Positions 1 through 5,997 of a DNA stretch of 10,988 bases are shown here, piece by piece; the stretch's first letter is position 1, and every line of letters starts with the position of its first letter. Source of the stretch: Treponema sp. (GTDB taxonomy: Bacteria; Spirochaetota; Spirochaetia; Treponematales; Rectinemataceae); contig JAAYWE010000068.1 of the NCBI GenBank assembly GCA_012516755.1, positions 1-10,988 of the forward strand, in the 5' to 3' direction. A model generated the notes under the pieces. The model was not told the origin of the DNA. It saw only the letters and a program-made list of their open reading frames with translations, and did not search any database. A program made the position numbers and the translations under genes.

Positions 1-1594
1 TCCTATCGGGCTGGAAGATAAATTCGAAGGTGTCATAGATTTGATAGACATGAGGGCTATATATTTCGATGGTCCTAATGGCGAAGATCTGCGTTATGCG
101 GAAATCCCGATGCATCTCCTCGATGATGCCGAGAGATACCGAGAAGAGCTTCTGGAAGCAGCTTCGATGTTCTCAGATGAGCTTGCGGAAGCGTATCTAG
201 ATGGTAATCCAACCAAAGAACTGTTGATCAAGGCTATCAGGAAAGGAACGATCCAAGAGAAATTAGTACCTGTATTTGTTGGTTCAGCATATAGGAATAA
301 AGGTGTACAACCATTGCTGGACGGGGTGATAAATTTTTTGCCCGATCCTTCGGAAAGACAAAACAAAGCTCTCGATCTCTCCAATGCAGAGGCAGAAGTC
401 GAGCTGCAGGCGAACGACCAAGAAAAAACTGTCGCGCTTGCCTTCAAACTCGAAGAAGGCCAATATGGCCAGTTAACCTATGTGCGCATATATCAAGGCA
501 TGATCCGTAAGGGCGATGAACTCTACAACACGCGCGCTCGCAAGCGATTTCGTGTAGGAAGGCTTGTGCGAATGCATTCTTCTTCGATGGAAGACATACA
601 GGAAGGCAACTGCGGAGATATTGTGGCTCTTTTCGGTATCGAATGTGCATCCGGCGACACTTTTTGTCATCCTGATCTTAACTATACCATGACTAGCATG
701 TATGTGCCCGAGCCGGTCATATCGCTCGCCATAACGCCTAAAGACAACAAAAGCTCAGACCAGATGAGCAAAGCTCTCAATCGCTTTACCAAAGAAGACC
801 CAACCTTCCGCACCTATGTTGACCCAGAATCGAATCAGACCATCATTCAGGGCATGGGAGAACTCCATCTGGAAGTCTACATAGAACGTATGAAGCGCGA
901 GTACAAATGTGAGGTGACCCCTGGTATGCCGCAGGTAGCATATCGAGAGACAATTACACAGCGCGCTGATTTCAACTATACCCACAAGAAACAGACCGGC
1001 GGATCAGGCCAGTATGGCCGTATTGCTGGGTATATCGAGCCATTCAAAGAAGGTAGCTATGAATTTGTCGATTTAATAAAGGGAGGCGCAATTCCGAATG
1101 AATTCATTCCTTCTTGTGACAAAGGGTTCCGAGCTGCAATGGAAAAGGGCGCGCTGATCGGCTTTCCCGTTACCGGTGTACGCTGTGTCATCAACGATGG
1201 CCAGAGCCATCCGGTCGACTCTTCGGATATTGCCTTCCAATTCGCCGCAATAGGCGCATTCCGTGAAGCTTACGATAAAGCGAAGCCTGCAATTCTAGAG
1301 CCAATCATGAAGGTTGTCGTTGAAACACCAAACGAATTCCAGGGAAATGTTTTCGCCTCGCTCAATCAGCGGCGTGGAATTATAATGGCAAATACTGAAA
1401 ACAGTATTTTCTCTCGCATTGAGGCAGAGGTTCCTCTATCTGAGATGTTTGGCTATTCCACGGTACTTCGTTCTTTAACTCAGGGGAAAGCCGAATTTTC
1501 CATGGAATTCGAGAAGTATGCTCGCGTTCCTGCCGCGCTTTCAGAACAACTGCGCAAGGACTACCTGGAAAAGCATAAAAAAGGACATAAGTAA
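1..1594 (+). CDS. fusA: Translation elongation factor G, mitochondrial EF-G1-like (spd) type, 5' truncated
   Basis: This GTPase moves tRNA and mRNA through the ribosome after peptide transfer. The frame is open from base 2, so the gene begins outside the window; about 165 N-terminal residues, including the P-loop and the switch regions, are missing. The G5 motif GSA lies at 281-289. It is followed by domain II (ALAFKLEEGQYGQLTYVRIY), domain III (IIQGMGELHLEVYIERMKRE), domain IV (HKKQTGGSGQYGR) and domain V (PNEFQGNVFASLNQRRG, then PLSEMFGYSTVLRS). The phrases FGIECASGDTF and HKKQTGGSGQYGR resemble mitochondrial GFM1 more than ordinary bacterial EF-G, which points to the spd translocase lineage typical of spirochaetes. 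The C-terminus is lysine-rich and the stop is TAA. Many bacteria with this type carry a second EF-G for ribosome recycling, but the conserved domain IV suggests this copy is the translocase. The family call is very secure; the subtype is from recalled sequence. Confidence 0.96.
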   Translation, partial: PIGLEDKFEGVIDLIDMRAIYFDGPNGEDLRYAEIPMHLLDDAERYREELLEAASMFSDELAEAYLDGNPTKELLIKAIRKGTIQEKLVPVFVGSAYRNKGVQPLLDGVINFLPDPSERQNKALDLSNAEAEVELQANDQEKTVALAFKLEEGQYGQLTYVRIYQGMIRKGDELYNTRARKRFRVGRLVRMHSSSMEDIQEGNCGDIVALFGIECASGDTFCHPDLNYTMTSMYVPEPVISLAITPKDNKSSDQMSKALNRFTKEDPTFRTYVDPESNQTIIQGMGELHLEVYIERMKREYKCEVTPGMPQVAYRETITQRADFNYTHKKQTGGSGQYGRIAGYIEPFKEGSYEFVDLIKGGAIPNEFIPSCDKGFRAAMEKGALIGFPVTGVRCVINDGQSHPVDSSDIAFQFAAIGAFREAYDKAKPAILEPIMKVVVETPNEFQGNVFASLNQRRGIIMANTENSIFSRIEAEVPLSEMFGYSTVLRSLTQGKAEFSMEFEKYARVPAALSEQLRKDYLEKHKKGHK

Positions 1595-1618
1595 AATCGC
1601 TTTATTCATCAAAAGTGG

Positions 1619-1642
1619 GGTATAATGTCTGGTATTATGTAG
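1619..1642 (+). promoter_or_regulatory. Candidate promoter with two tandem -10-like boxes
   Basis: A perfect TATAAT lies at 1621-1626 and a TATTAT at 1633-1638. They sit in an imperfect 12-bp direct repeat (GGTATAATGTCT then GGTATTATGTAG, 9 of 12 matching). No good -35 box is present at 16-18 bp. The site lies between the EF-G stop and the P-loop gene, whose AAAGGAG ribosome site is at 1644-1650. It could be the start site of that gene, but readthrough from EF-G is also possible. Confidence 0.4.
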
Positions 1643-1655
1643 CAAAGGAGCGCAC

Positions 1656-2360
1656 ATGCTAAAAGAAGAATTCATTCAAAAAAGCCCCGTGCGAATTTTT
1701 GAGAAATCTATAGAGGGCGGTTTGCACGCGGGCAATATTGGAATACTTGCAAGCAAGAAGGGCATTGGAAAGACCTCCGTGCTTGTTCAGATAGCCCTGG
1801 ACAAACTCATACAGGGCGAAAAAGTGATCCATGTCTCCTTCAACGCTCATACAAGCTATATCATTTCTTGGTATGAAAATATTTTCAATGAAATTGCCAG
1901 ACGCAAAAACCTCGAGAATATCGAAGAGATAAAAGAACAAATGATACGCAACCGCATGATTATGAATTTCATGCAGGAAAACATTTCGGTAGATCAGATA
2001 ATACGAACAATAAAAGCAATCATGTCAGACGGCAGCTTCAACGCAAAGACTCTAATTATCGATGGATTCGAATTTACAAGGGCTACCGTCGAGCGATTCG
2101 AAAAAGTAAAAGCATTTCTCTCTGAAACGCAGCTAGAAGGATGGTATACCTGCACACTTGCCGATACCGAGCCTGTATTGGATTCCAAGGGTATTCCTAT
2201 TGTACTGCGCGACATCGAACCATATATATCAGTTATCGTTCTGCTCGAGCCTAAAAAAGACTATATTCATCTGCGAGTCGTCAAGAATCATGAAAGCCTA
2301 GAGCGGGGCGATATGCCACTCATGTTAGATCCGCGAACGCTTTTGATTGCAGAAGCCTGA
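1656..2360 (+). CDS. RecA/DnaB-fold P-loop ATPase of unknown function
   Basis: This 234-residue protein has no signal peptide or membrane segment and is probably cytoplasmic. A Walker A-like loop, SKKGIGKT, lies at residues 33-40; its first position is Ser rather than the usual Gly. A Walker B strand, TLIID, lies at 132-136. The phrase HAGNIGILASKKGIGKTSVL and the following helix resemble the nucleotide-binding core of DnaB, KaiC or RecA-like proteins. The chain is much shorter than replicative DnaB and lacks its N-terminal domain. The middle (about 72-125) is helical and charged. The ATG has a good ribosome site (AAAGGAG, 5 nt spacing) and sits 61 bp after EF-G. It converges on the methyltransferase gene, with only 6 bp between the stop codons' outer edges. 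I do not recognise a named family. ATP binding is likely; helicase or recombinase activity is not shown. Confidence 0.82.
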   Translation: MLKEEFIQKSPVRIFEKSIEGGLHAGNIGILASKKGIGKTSVLVQIALDKLIQGEKVIHVSFNAHTSYIISWYENIFNEIARRKNLENIEEIKEQMIRNRMIMNFMQENISVDQIIRTIKAIMSDGSFNAKTLIIDGFEFTRATVERFEKVKAFLSETQLEGWYTCTLADTEPVLDSKGIPIVLRDIEPYISVIVLLEPKKDYIHLRVVKNHESLERGDMPLMLDPRTLLIAEA

Positions 2361-2377
2361 TCAAGACTAAGTCTTGA
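2361..2377. other. Short stem-loop between convergent genes
   Basis: TCAAGAC at 2361-2367 pairs perfectly with GTCTTGA at 2371-2377 around a TAA loop. It spans the stop of the minus-strand methyltransferase gene and abuts the stop of the P-loop gene. No T-tract follows on either strand, so it is not a standard intrinsic terminator. It may mark the shared 3' boundary of the two convergent transcripts. Confidence 0.3.
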
Positions 2378-3515
2378 GCCCTTCTGTACCCGAGAACCAG
2401 TTAAAGTAGATTTTCTCTTGACCTGACACAATCTCCCGCACAGAAGTAGGCCCGATTCCTACTGTATCCCCAAACGAAGAAATAGACGATAAGAAACCGC
2501 ATTCCCATCCTGCTTCCAGAAAGCGCTCAATAATCGGCCCAAGCTCTTCATATAGGGAGCGAGCCTTATCTGCGCTACCCATTCTTTGTCCATAGGGAGG
2601 ATTGGCGAGCAATACTCCCCTTGAGCCGAAAGGCTCGATCTGGCGAGCATCTATCTTGACAAAGCGTATGAATTCACTTATGCCCGCTAGCGTTGCATTC
2701 TTACGAGCCAAGGCGAGCGCATCTTCATCGATATCTGAAGCCCTTATATCGGTGCGAACGTCCTTTCTCGCTTGCTTTCGAAAAGCAATGCGTACATCTT
2801 CAATCTTGTTATTATCTATGCCAGAAAAAGACTCGAATGCAAAGCGACGCCTCATACCGGGCGCCACATTGCATGCATACAAGGCTGCCTCGATGGCAAT
2901 AGTACCTGAGCCACAGAAAGGATCAATCAAAGGACGAGCCCTACTCCATCCGGCTAGAAAGAGCATTGAAGCAGCAATGGTCTCTTTGAGGGGAGCCATA
3001 TGAGTAAGACGGCGATAGCCACGCCTGGAAAGAGCCTCTCCCGAAGTGTCAACCACAATCTGCCACCAATTATTGTCGCCATAGATACGAACTTCTAGTA
3101 TGTCGCCAGTTTCGGGCATTGTGCGTATATGAAATTGCTTCATTAACGACGCATAAATGGACTTCTGAGCCATCGACTGTATGGTCACCTGCGAATGAAG
3201 CACACAATTCCTAATTCGCGCTCGTTCGATGATTACCTTTGTTTCTTTCGTACAAAAGCGTTCCCAGGAAATCGAAGAGACTCCCTGATAGAATCCATCG
3301 AAATCAAAGGCTTTGAATTCTCCTACAACCAGCAAAACACGATCCGCCGTGCGCAAGCCAATATTTGCCTTTGCAAGATCTTCAGCGAGCGATTGTTCAC
3401 TTACATTGAATAAAACCCTGCCTGCGCTTCTGCCCACATCATGAAAACCCAGGTGCGCAAGATCATTTGCTAGTACTTTCTCTAGTCCGATTGGACATGC
3501 CGCAATGGCGCGCAT
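2367..3515 (-). CDS. THUMP-domain class I SAM-dependent RNA methyltransferase (RlmL/YpsC-like)
   Basis: The product is 382 residues from the start chosen here. Members of this family make N2-methylguanosine in 23S rRNA (RlmL, YpsC) or in tRNA. The N-terminal part (about 1-160) opens with MRAIAACPIGLEKVLANDL, typical of the ferredoxin-like plus THUMP RNA-binding region. The catalytic domain has motif I DPFCGSGT at 198-205, an acidic SDIDEDAL strand near 260-267, and the base-methylation motif NPPYGQR at 305-311. It lacks the second RlmK domain of E. coli RlmKL. The frame is open further upstream, to 3584, but the ATG at 3515 is preferred because GGGAAG lies just before it and homology begins there. 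The upstream extension runs into a mobile-element remnant. The stop is TAG. The exact target base cannot be read from the sequence. Confidence 0.9.
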   Translation of the reverse strand: MRAIAACPIGLEKVLANDLAHLGFHDVGRSAGRVLFNVSEQSLAEDLAKANIGLRTADRVLLVVGEFKAFDFDGFYQGVSSISWERFCTKETKVIIERARIRNCVLHSQVTIQSMAQKSIYASLMKQFHIRTMPETGDILEVRIYGDNNWWQIVVDTSGEALSRRGYRRLTHMAPLKETIAASMLFLAGWSRARPLIDPFCGSGTIAIEAALYACNVAPGMRRRFAFESFSGIDNNKIEDVRIAFRKQARKDVRTDIRASDIDEDALALARKNATLAGISEFIRFVKIDARQIEPFGSRGVLLANPPYGQRMGSADKARSLYEELGPIIERFLEAGWECGFLSSISSFGDTVGIGPTSVREIVSGQEKIYFNWFSGTEGLKT

Positions 3516-3533
3516 GGAACTTCCCATGAATAG

Positions 3534-3562
3534 AGTATGCATGGCTAAGACCCGAATGGCAA
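3534..3562 (-). promoter_or_regulatory. Candidate promoter of the RNA methyltransferase gene with a 14-bp palindrome
   Basis: On the minus strand, TTGCCA (3562-3557) and CATACT (3539-3534) are separated by 17 bp, giving a start about 20 bases before the ATG at 3515. The -35 box is half of a perfect palindrome, TGGCAATATTGCCA, at 3557-3570, which could be an operator. The -10 box matches the consensus at only four of six positions. Confidence 0.35.
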
Positions 3563-3569
3563 TATTGCC

Positions 3570-3600
3570 AATCCTTATACACAAGGTTCGTAGCAGTATT
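3570..3600 (+). repeat. Solo IS/MITE end, matching the left end of the element at 7212-7467
   Basis: This 31-base stretch matches the reverse complement of 7211-7241 with two mismatches. The 19 bases at 3580-3598 are identical to 7449-7467. Weaker similarity continues leftward to about 3538. No partner end is visible nearby, so this is probably the residue of an insertion whose remainder was deleted. It lies in the short gap between the methyltransferase gene (-) and the tRNA-Ala promoter (+). Confidence 0.7.
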
Positions 3601-3606
3601 TATGCC

Positions 3607-3636
3607 TTGACACCCATACTTGATTTGAGCTAGTAT
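3607..3636 (+). promoter_or_regulatory. Sigma70-type promoter of tRNA-Ala
   Basis: A consensus TTGACA (3607-3612) and a TAGTAT (3631-3636) are separated by 18 bp. Transcription should start near 3643, giving a leader of about 8 nt before the mature tRNA. The -35 box begins 8 bp after the end of the repeat at 3598. Confidence 0.8.
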
Positions 3637-3650
3637 GCGAAGGCTTTTTT

Positions 3651-3724
3651 GGGGGTGTAGCTCAGTTGGCTAGAGCGTATGAATGGCATTCATAAGGTCG
3701 AGGGTTCAATTCCCTCCACCTCCA
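3651..3724 (+). tRNA. tRNA-Ala, anticodon GGC
   Basis: The 74-nt cloverleaf is complete. The acceptor arm GGGGGTG pairs with CACCTCC (3717-3723) and the discriminator is A at 3724. The D stem is GCTC/GAGC. The anticodon stem TATGA/TCATA has the loop ATGGCAT with GGC at 3685-3687. The T arm is GAGGG/CCCTC around TTCAATT. The third acceptor pair is G3:U70 (3653 with 3721), the main identity element for alanyl-tRNA synthetase, which confirms Ala. The terminal CCA is not encoded, so it must be added after transcription. A weak hairpin, TAGAG/CTCTA, follows at 3727-3743 without a T-run. Confidence 0.97.
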
Positions 3725-4046
3725 TATAGAGGAATGAACTCTAATCAGCCGATTTTGCTTTCTTGAACATGGCGGCAACGAGTATCTAGATTATCCGCTC
3801 GCCTTTATCTAGTCTTACGAAAACCTGATGCAATAAATCCACTTTTATTTTTCGGTTCTTCATATCACCTCAATTCCTTTAAGGAACAGAGCATAGCGTA
3901 CGACGATGAAAATAATCCGGCTATCGTGGCCTTATGTCATGATTCATGGTCTATTTGCCATAACCCAAATCTGTTGGTACTCGGAAAACATAATGACGCT
4001 GGATAGGCCAATCATCGAAAATATGGGAAATTCGATTGTTTTGTTC
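3725..4046. other. Intergenic region without a convincing gene
   Basis: Nothing here looks like a confident gene. On the minus strand a short frame begins at 3863, just after GAGGTGAT. It reads MKNRKIKVDLLHQVFVRLDK, meets a TAG at 3788-3786 after 25 codons, continues in frame for 14 codons (ILVAAMFKKAKSAD) and ends with a second TAG at 3743-3741. It may be a gene relic. A small inverted repeat, TTCCTT/AAGGAA, lies at 3874-3886. A plus-strand frame from 3906 has no ribosome site or family features and runs into the MarR promoter. Confidence 0.5.
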
Positions 4047-4087
4047 TTGACATATCGATATATTTGTATACAATTGCACGTGGCAAT
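4047..4087 (+). promoter_or_regulatory. Promoter and candidate operator of the marR-type gene
   Basis: TTGACA (4047-4052) and TACAAT (4069-4074) are 16 bp apart, so transcription should start near 4081. The spacer contains the palindrome ATATCGATAT (4052-4061). An inverted repeat, ATTGC-5-GCAAT (4073-4087), overlaps the start point. MarR proteins commonly bind such repeats over their own promoter, so autoregulation is likely. The promoter is well supported; the operator assignment is inferred. Confidence 0.7.
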
Positions 4088-4105
4088 CATTGCTAGAAGC
4101 AAGTT

Positions 4106-4480
4106 ATGCAACAACAACTTTGTGTCTTAAAAGATATACTACGTTCCATTGCTCAATTGGAAGATCAGATACAAGAGCATTATCATCTTTCTGTAAGTGA
4201 AGCTCTTGTGTTCTGTGCCTTGGGAGATGGACACTCGACCGCAGCAAGTCTTGCAGAACGAGTAGGCCTATCCACTTCTAGAATATGTCGCATTATTGCT
4301 TCTCTGGAACGCAAGGGATTGATAGAGCGTTTTCGTGACAATCATGACAGACGACAGTGGGAAAATGTCCTGACGAACCAGGGAAAACAAAAATTGCTGA
4401 TGATGCAGGAAAAGGGGATTGAGATGCCGCAATGGTTGCTTTCTCTTGCTAGCTCAAAAGATCTGTTGCCTTTTCATTAG
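4106..4480 (+). CDS. MarR-family transcriptional regulator
   Basis: This 124-residue winged-helix DNA-binding protein is somewhat shorter than most MarR proteins (about 140-150). The recognition region STAASLAERVGLSTSRICRI lies at about 44-63 and is followed by IASLERKGLIER. The wing (FRDNHDRRQWENVLTNQG) carries the typical D-R-R pattern and the LTNQG turn. The N- and C-terminal helices should form the dimer interface. Cysteines at 6, 37 and 61, the last inside the recognition helix, could sense thiol or persulfide state, but this is inference. The ATG at 4106 has only a weak ribosome site (AGAAGCAAG), and the stop is TAG. It lies 119 bp upstream of the sulfur-enzyme gene on the same strand, which makes that gene its probable target. 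Confidence 0.87.
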   Translation: MQQQLCVLKDILRSIAQLEDQIQEHYHLSVSEALVFCALGDGHSTAASLAERVGLSTSRICRIIASLERKGLIERFRDNHDRRQWENVLTNQGKQKLLMMQEKGIEMPQWLLSLASSKDLLPFH

Positions 4481-4518
4481 TGCAAATTTGGAAAAACTAC
4501 GATTTTTAGAAGTTTTAA

Positions 4519-4593
4519 CTTGCCCAAGACTTTGGGAAAATAGCAAGGGTGCCTCTAAAAGCTGGGGTTTCCCGAGGTGCCCATAACAAGGAG
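4519..4593 (+). promoter_or_regulatory. Structured leader and ribosome site of the CoA-disulfide reductase gene
   Basis: Two potential stem-loops precede the gene. In the first, CCCAA/TTGGG (4523-4527 with 4532-4536) closes a four-base loop and is flanked by CTTG and CAAG arms. The second pairs GGGTGCCTC (4547-4555) with GAGGTGCCC (4574-4582) through nine pairs, two of them G-U. The ribosome site AAGGAG (4588-4593) begins six bases after it, 6 nt before the ATG. Neither stem is followed by a T-run, so a translational or stability role is more likely than termination. No strong promoter is visible in this gap. Confidence 0.4.
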
Positions 4594-4599
4594 TAATAT

Positions 4600-5997
4600 A
4601 TGGCAAATTATATTGTTATCGGAGGAGTGGCTGGCGGAGCCAGTACTGCTGCACGACTTCGACGAAATGACGAACATGCTCATATCGTTCTTGTAGAACG
4701 GGGAGCATACATCTCCTATGCAAACTGCGGCCTGCCCTACTACACGGGAACAGTCATCGCAGAACGGTCAAAACTCTTTGTGATGACCCCTCAGTCGTTT
4801 CAGGAGACACTAAACATCGATGTTCGTATAAACACTGAGGCTACCGCTATTGACCCAAAAAGCAAAACAGTAACACTTATTGATACAACGAATGGTAAAA
4901 CGTATCAGGAACCATACGATGAATTAATTCTTTCTCCAGGAGCGGAACCGATTCGTCCTCCTATTCCTGGCATGGACCTGGAAGGTATCTTCACTCTGCG
5001 AACAGTTCCCGATGCAGATGCCATCAAAGCATGGCTTGATACACTAAACCCAGAACGAGCAGTCGTGGTTGGTGGTGGTTTTATTGGTCTTGAGATGGCA
5101 GAGAATCTGGCACATCGTGGAGTAAAAGTTGCCATAGTGGAAGCCCTTGAGCAGGTAATGGCGCCACTTGACTTTGAGATGGCTGCTATAGTGCATCGAC
5201 ATTTGCGAGAAAAAGGCCTGGAACTTCGTTTGCGCGATGGGGTGAAGGCTTTTGAAAAGCAAGATAATCGTATTCTGGTGCGATTGGCTTCGGGGGATAC
5301 TATGCTTACCGACATGGTCCTGCTCTCGGTAGGTATCCGACCAGATACGAAGCTCGCCCAAGATGCTGGTATTGCAACAATTCCAGCTGGAGAGCCTGGA
5401 GCAGGAGCGATTCTCGTCGATGAACACTTCCATACCAATCTTCCGTATATCCGTGCCATAGGCGATGCCGTAGCATTCAAGAATCCTATTACAGGAGAAG
5501 TAGGGGTCGTACCACTAGCAGGTCCTGCGAACAAACAGGGACGACTGGTGGCGGATGCTGTTGTATATGGCGATGAAAAGACTCCACCCTGGAAGGGGAC
5601 TCTTGCTACAAGCATAGCAAAGATCTTTGACCTTACCGTTGCAGCCACCGGAGCGAATGAGAAGGTACTTGATCGAATAGGGAAACCGCATACTGGAATC
5701 ATTGTGCATCCAAATAACCATGCGGGATACTATCCAGGAGTCGTACCTCTTTCACTCAAAGTAGTCTTTGATCCAGAAAGTGGCCGATTATATGGAGCCC
5801 AGGCAGTCGGATACGATGGTATTGATAAACGTATTGATGTGCTCTCTGCCCTGATCGGCAAAAAAGGAACCGTTGCAGACCTTACCGAGTTTGATCAAGC
5901 GTATGCACCGCCTTATTCTTCAGCAAAAGATCCGGTGAATATGGCTGGTTTTGTCGCAGACAACGTCCTTGCTGGGCGAAGTCACCTCATTGATTAG
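4600..5997 (+). CDS. CoA-disulfide reductase-like FAD/NAD(P)H oxidoreductase, 5' part of an amber-interrupted fusion
   Basis: This 465-codon part is a pyridine nucleotide-disulfide oxidoreductase of the CoA-disulfide reductase/NADH oxidase/persulfide reductase group. The FAD-binding turn IVIGGVAGGAS lies at residues 5-15. The single redox cysteine is C43 in SYANCGLPYY. The second dinucleotide fold is AVVVGGGFIGLEMAENL, near 154-170. The FAD-contacting AIGDA motif is present, and the C-terminal dimerisation domain ends with the conserved YAPPYSSAKDPVNMAG. Such proteins reduce CoA disulfide, CoA persulfide or polysulfide in the cytoplasm. In the fused relatives this domain leads straight into a rhodanese; here the frame meets TAG at 5995-5997 after SHLID. 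The remaining protein would be a complete oxidoreductase in length, so this part may still work. The ATG has AAGGAG at 6 nt spacing. Confidence 0.93.
   Translation: MANYIVIGGVAGGASTAARLRRNDEHAHIVLVERGAYISYANCGLPYYTGTVIAERSKLFVMTPQSFQETLNIDVRINTEATAIDPKSKTVTLIDTTNGKTYQEPYDELILSPGAEPIRPPIPGMDLEGIFTLRTVPDADAIKAWLDTLNPERAVVVGGGFIGLEMAENLAHRGVKVAIVEALEQVMAPLDFEMAAIVHRHLREKGLELRLRDGVKAFEKQDNRILVRLASGDTMLTDMVLLSVGIRPDTKLAQDAGIATIPAGEPGAGAILVDEHFHTNLPYIRAIGDAVAFKNPITGEVGVVPLAGPANKQGRLVADAVVYGDEKTPPWKGTLATSIAKIFDLTVAATGANEKVLDRIGKPHTGIIVHPNNHAGYYPGVVPLSLKVVFDPESGRLYGAQAVGYDGIDKRIDVLSALIGKKGTVADLTEFDQAYAPPYSSAKDPVNMAGFVADNVLAGRSHLID

Noticed and set aside
2602..3003. Plus-strand open frame opposite the RNA methyltransferase
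   Set aside because: It overlaps the catalytic domain coding region on the other strand and shows no motif or ribosome site.
3906..4130. Plus-strand frame of 74 codons before the MarR gene
   Set aside because: It has no ribosome site or family features, runs through a well-formed promoter and overlaps the start of marR in another frame.
4905..5702. Long minus-strand open frame (265 codons) opposite the CoA-disulfide reductase
   Set aside because: It is antisense to a clearly recognised gene, has Ser/Arg-rich low-complexity composition and no family motifs. It is a codon-bias shadow.
5995..5997. Selenocysteine or genome-wide stop reassignment as the explanation for the interrupted fusion
   Set aside because: Selenocysteine uses TGA, not TAG. 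TAG also ends the MarR and methyltransferase genes at sensible points. Pyrrolysine cannot be excluded but nothing here supports it.
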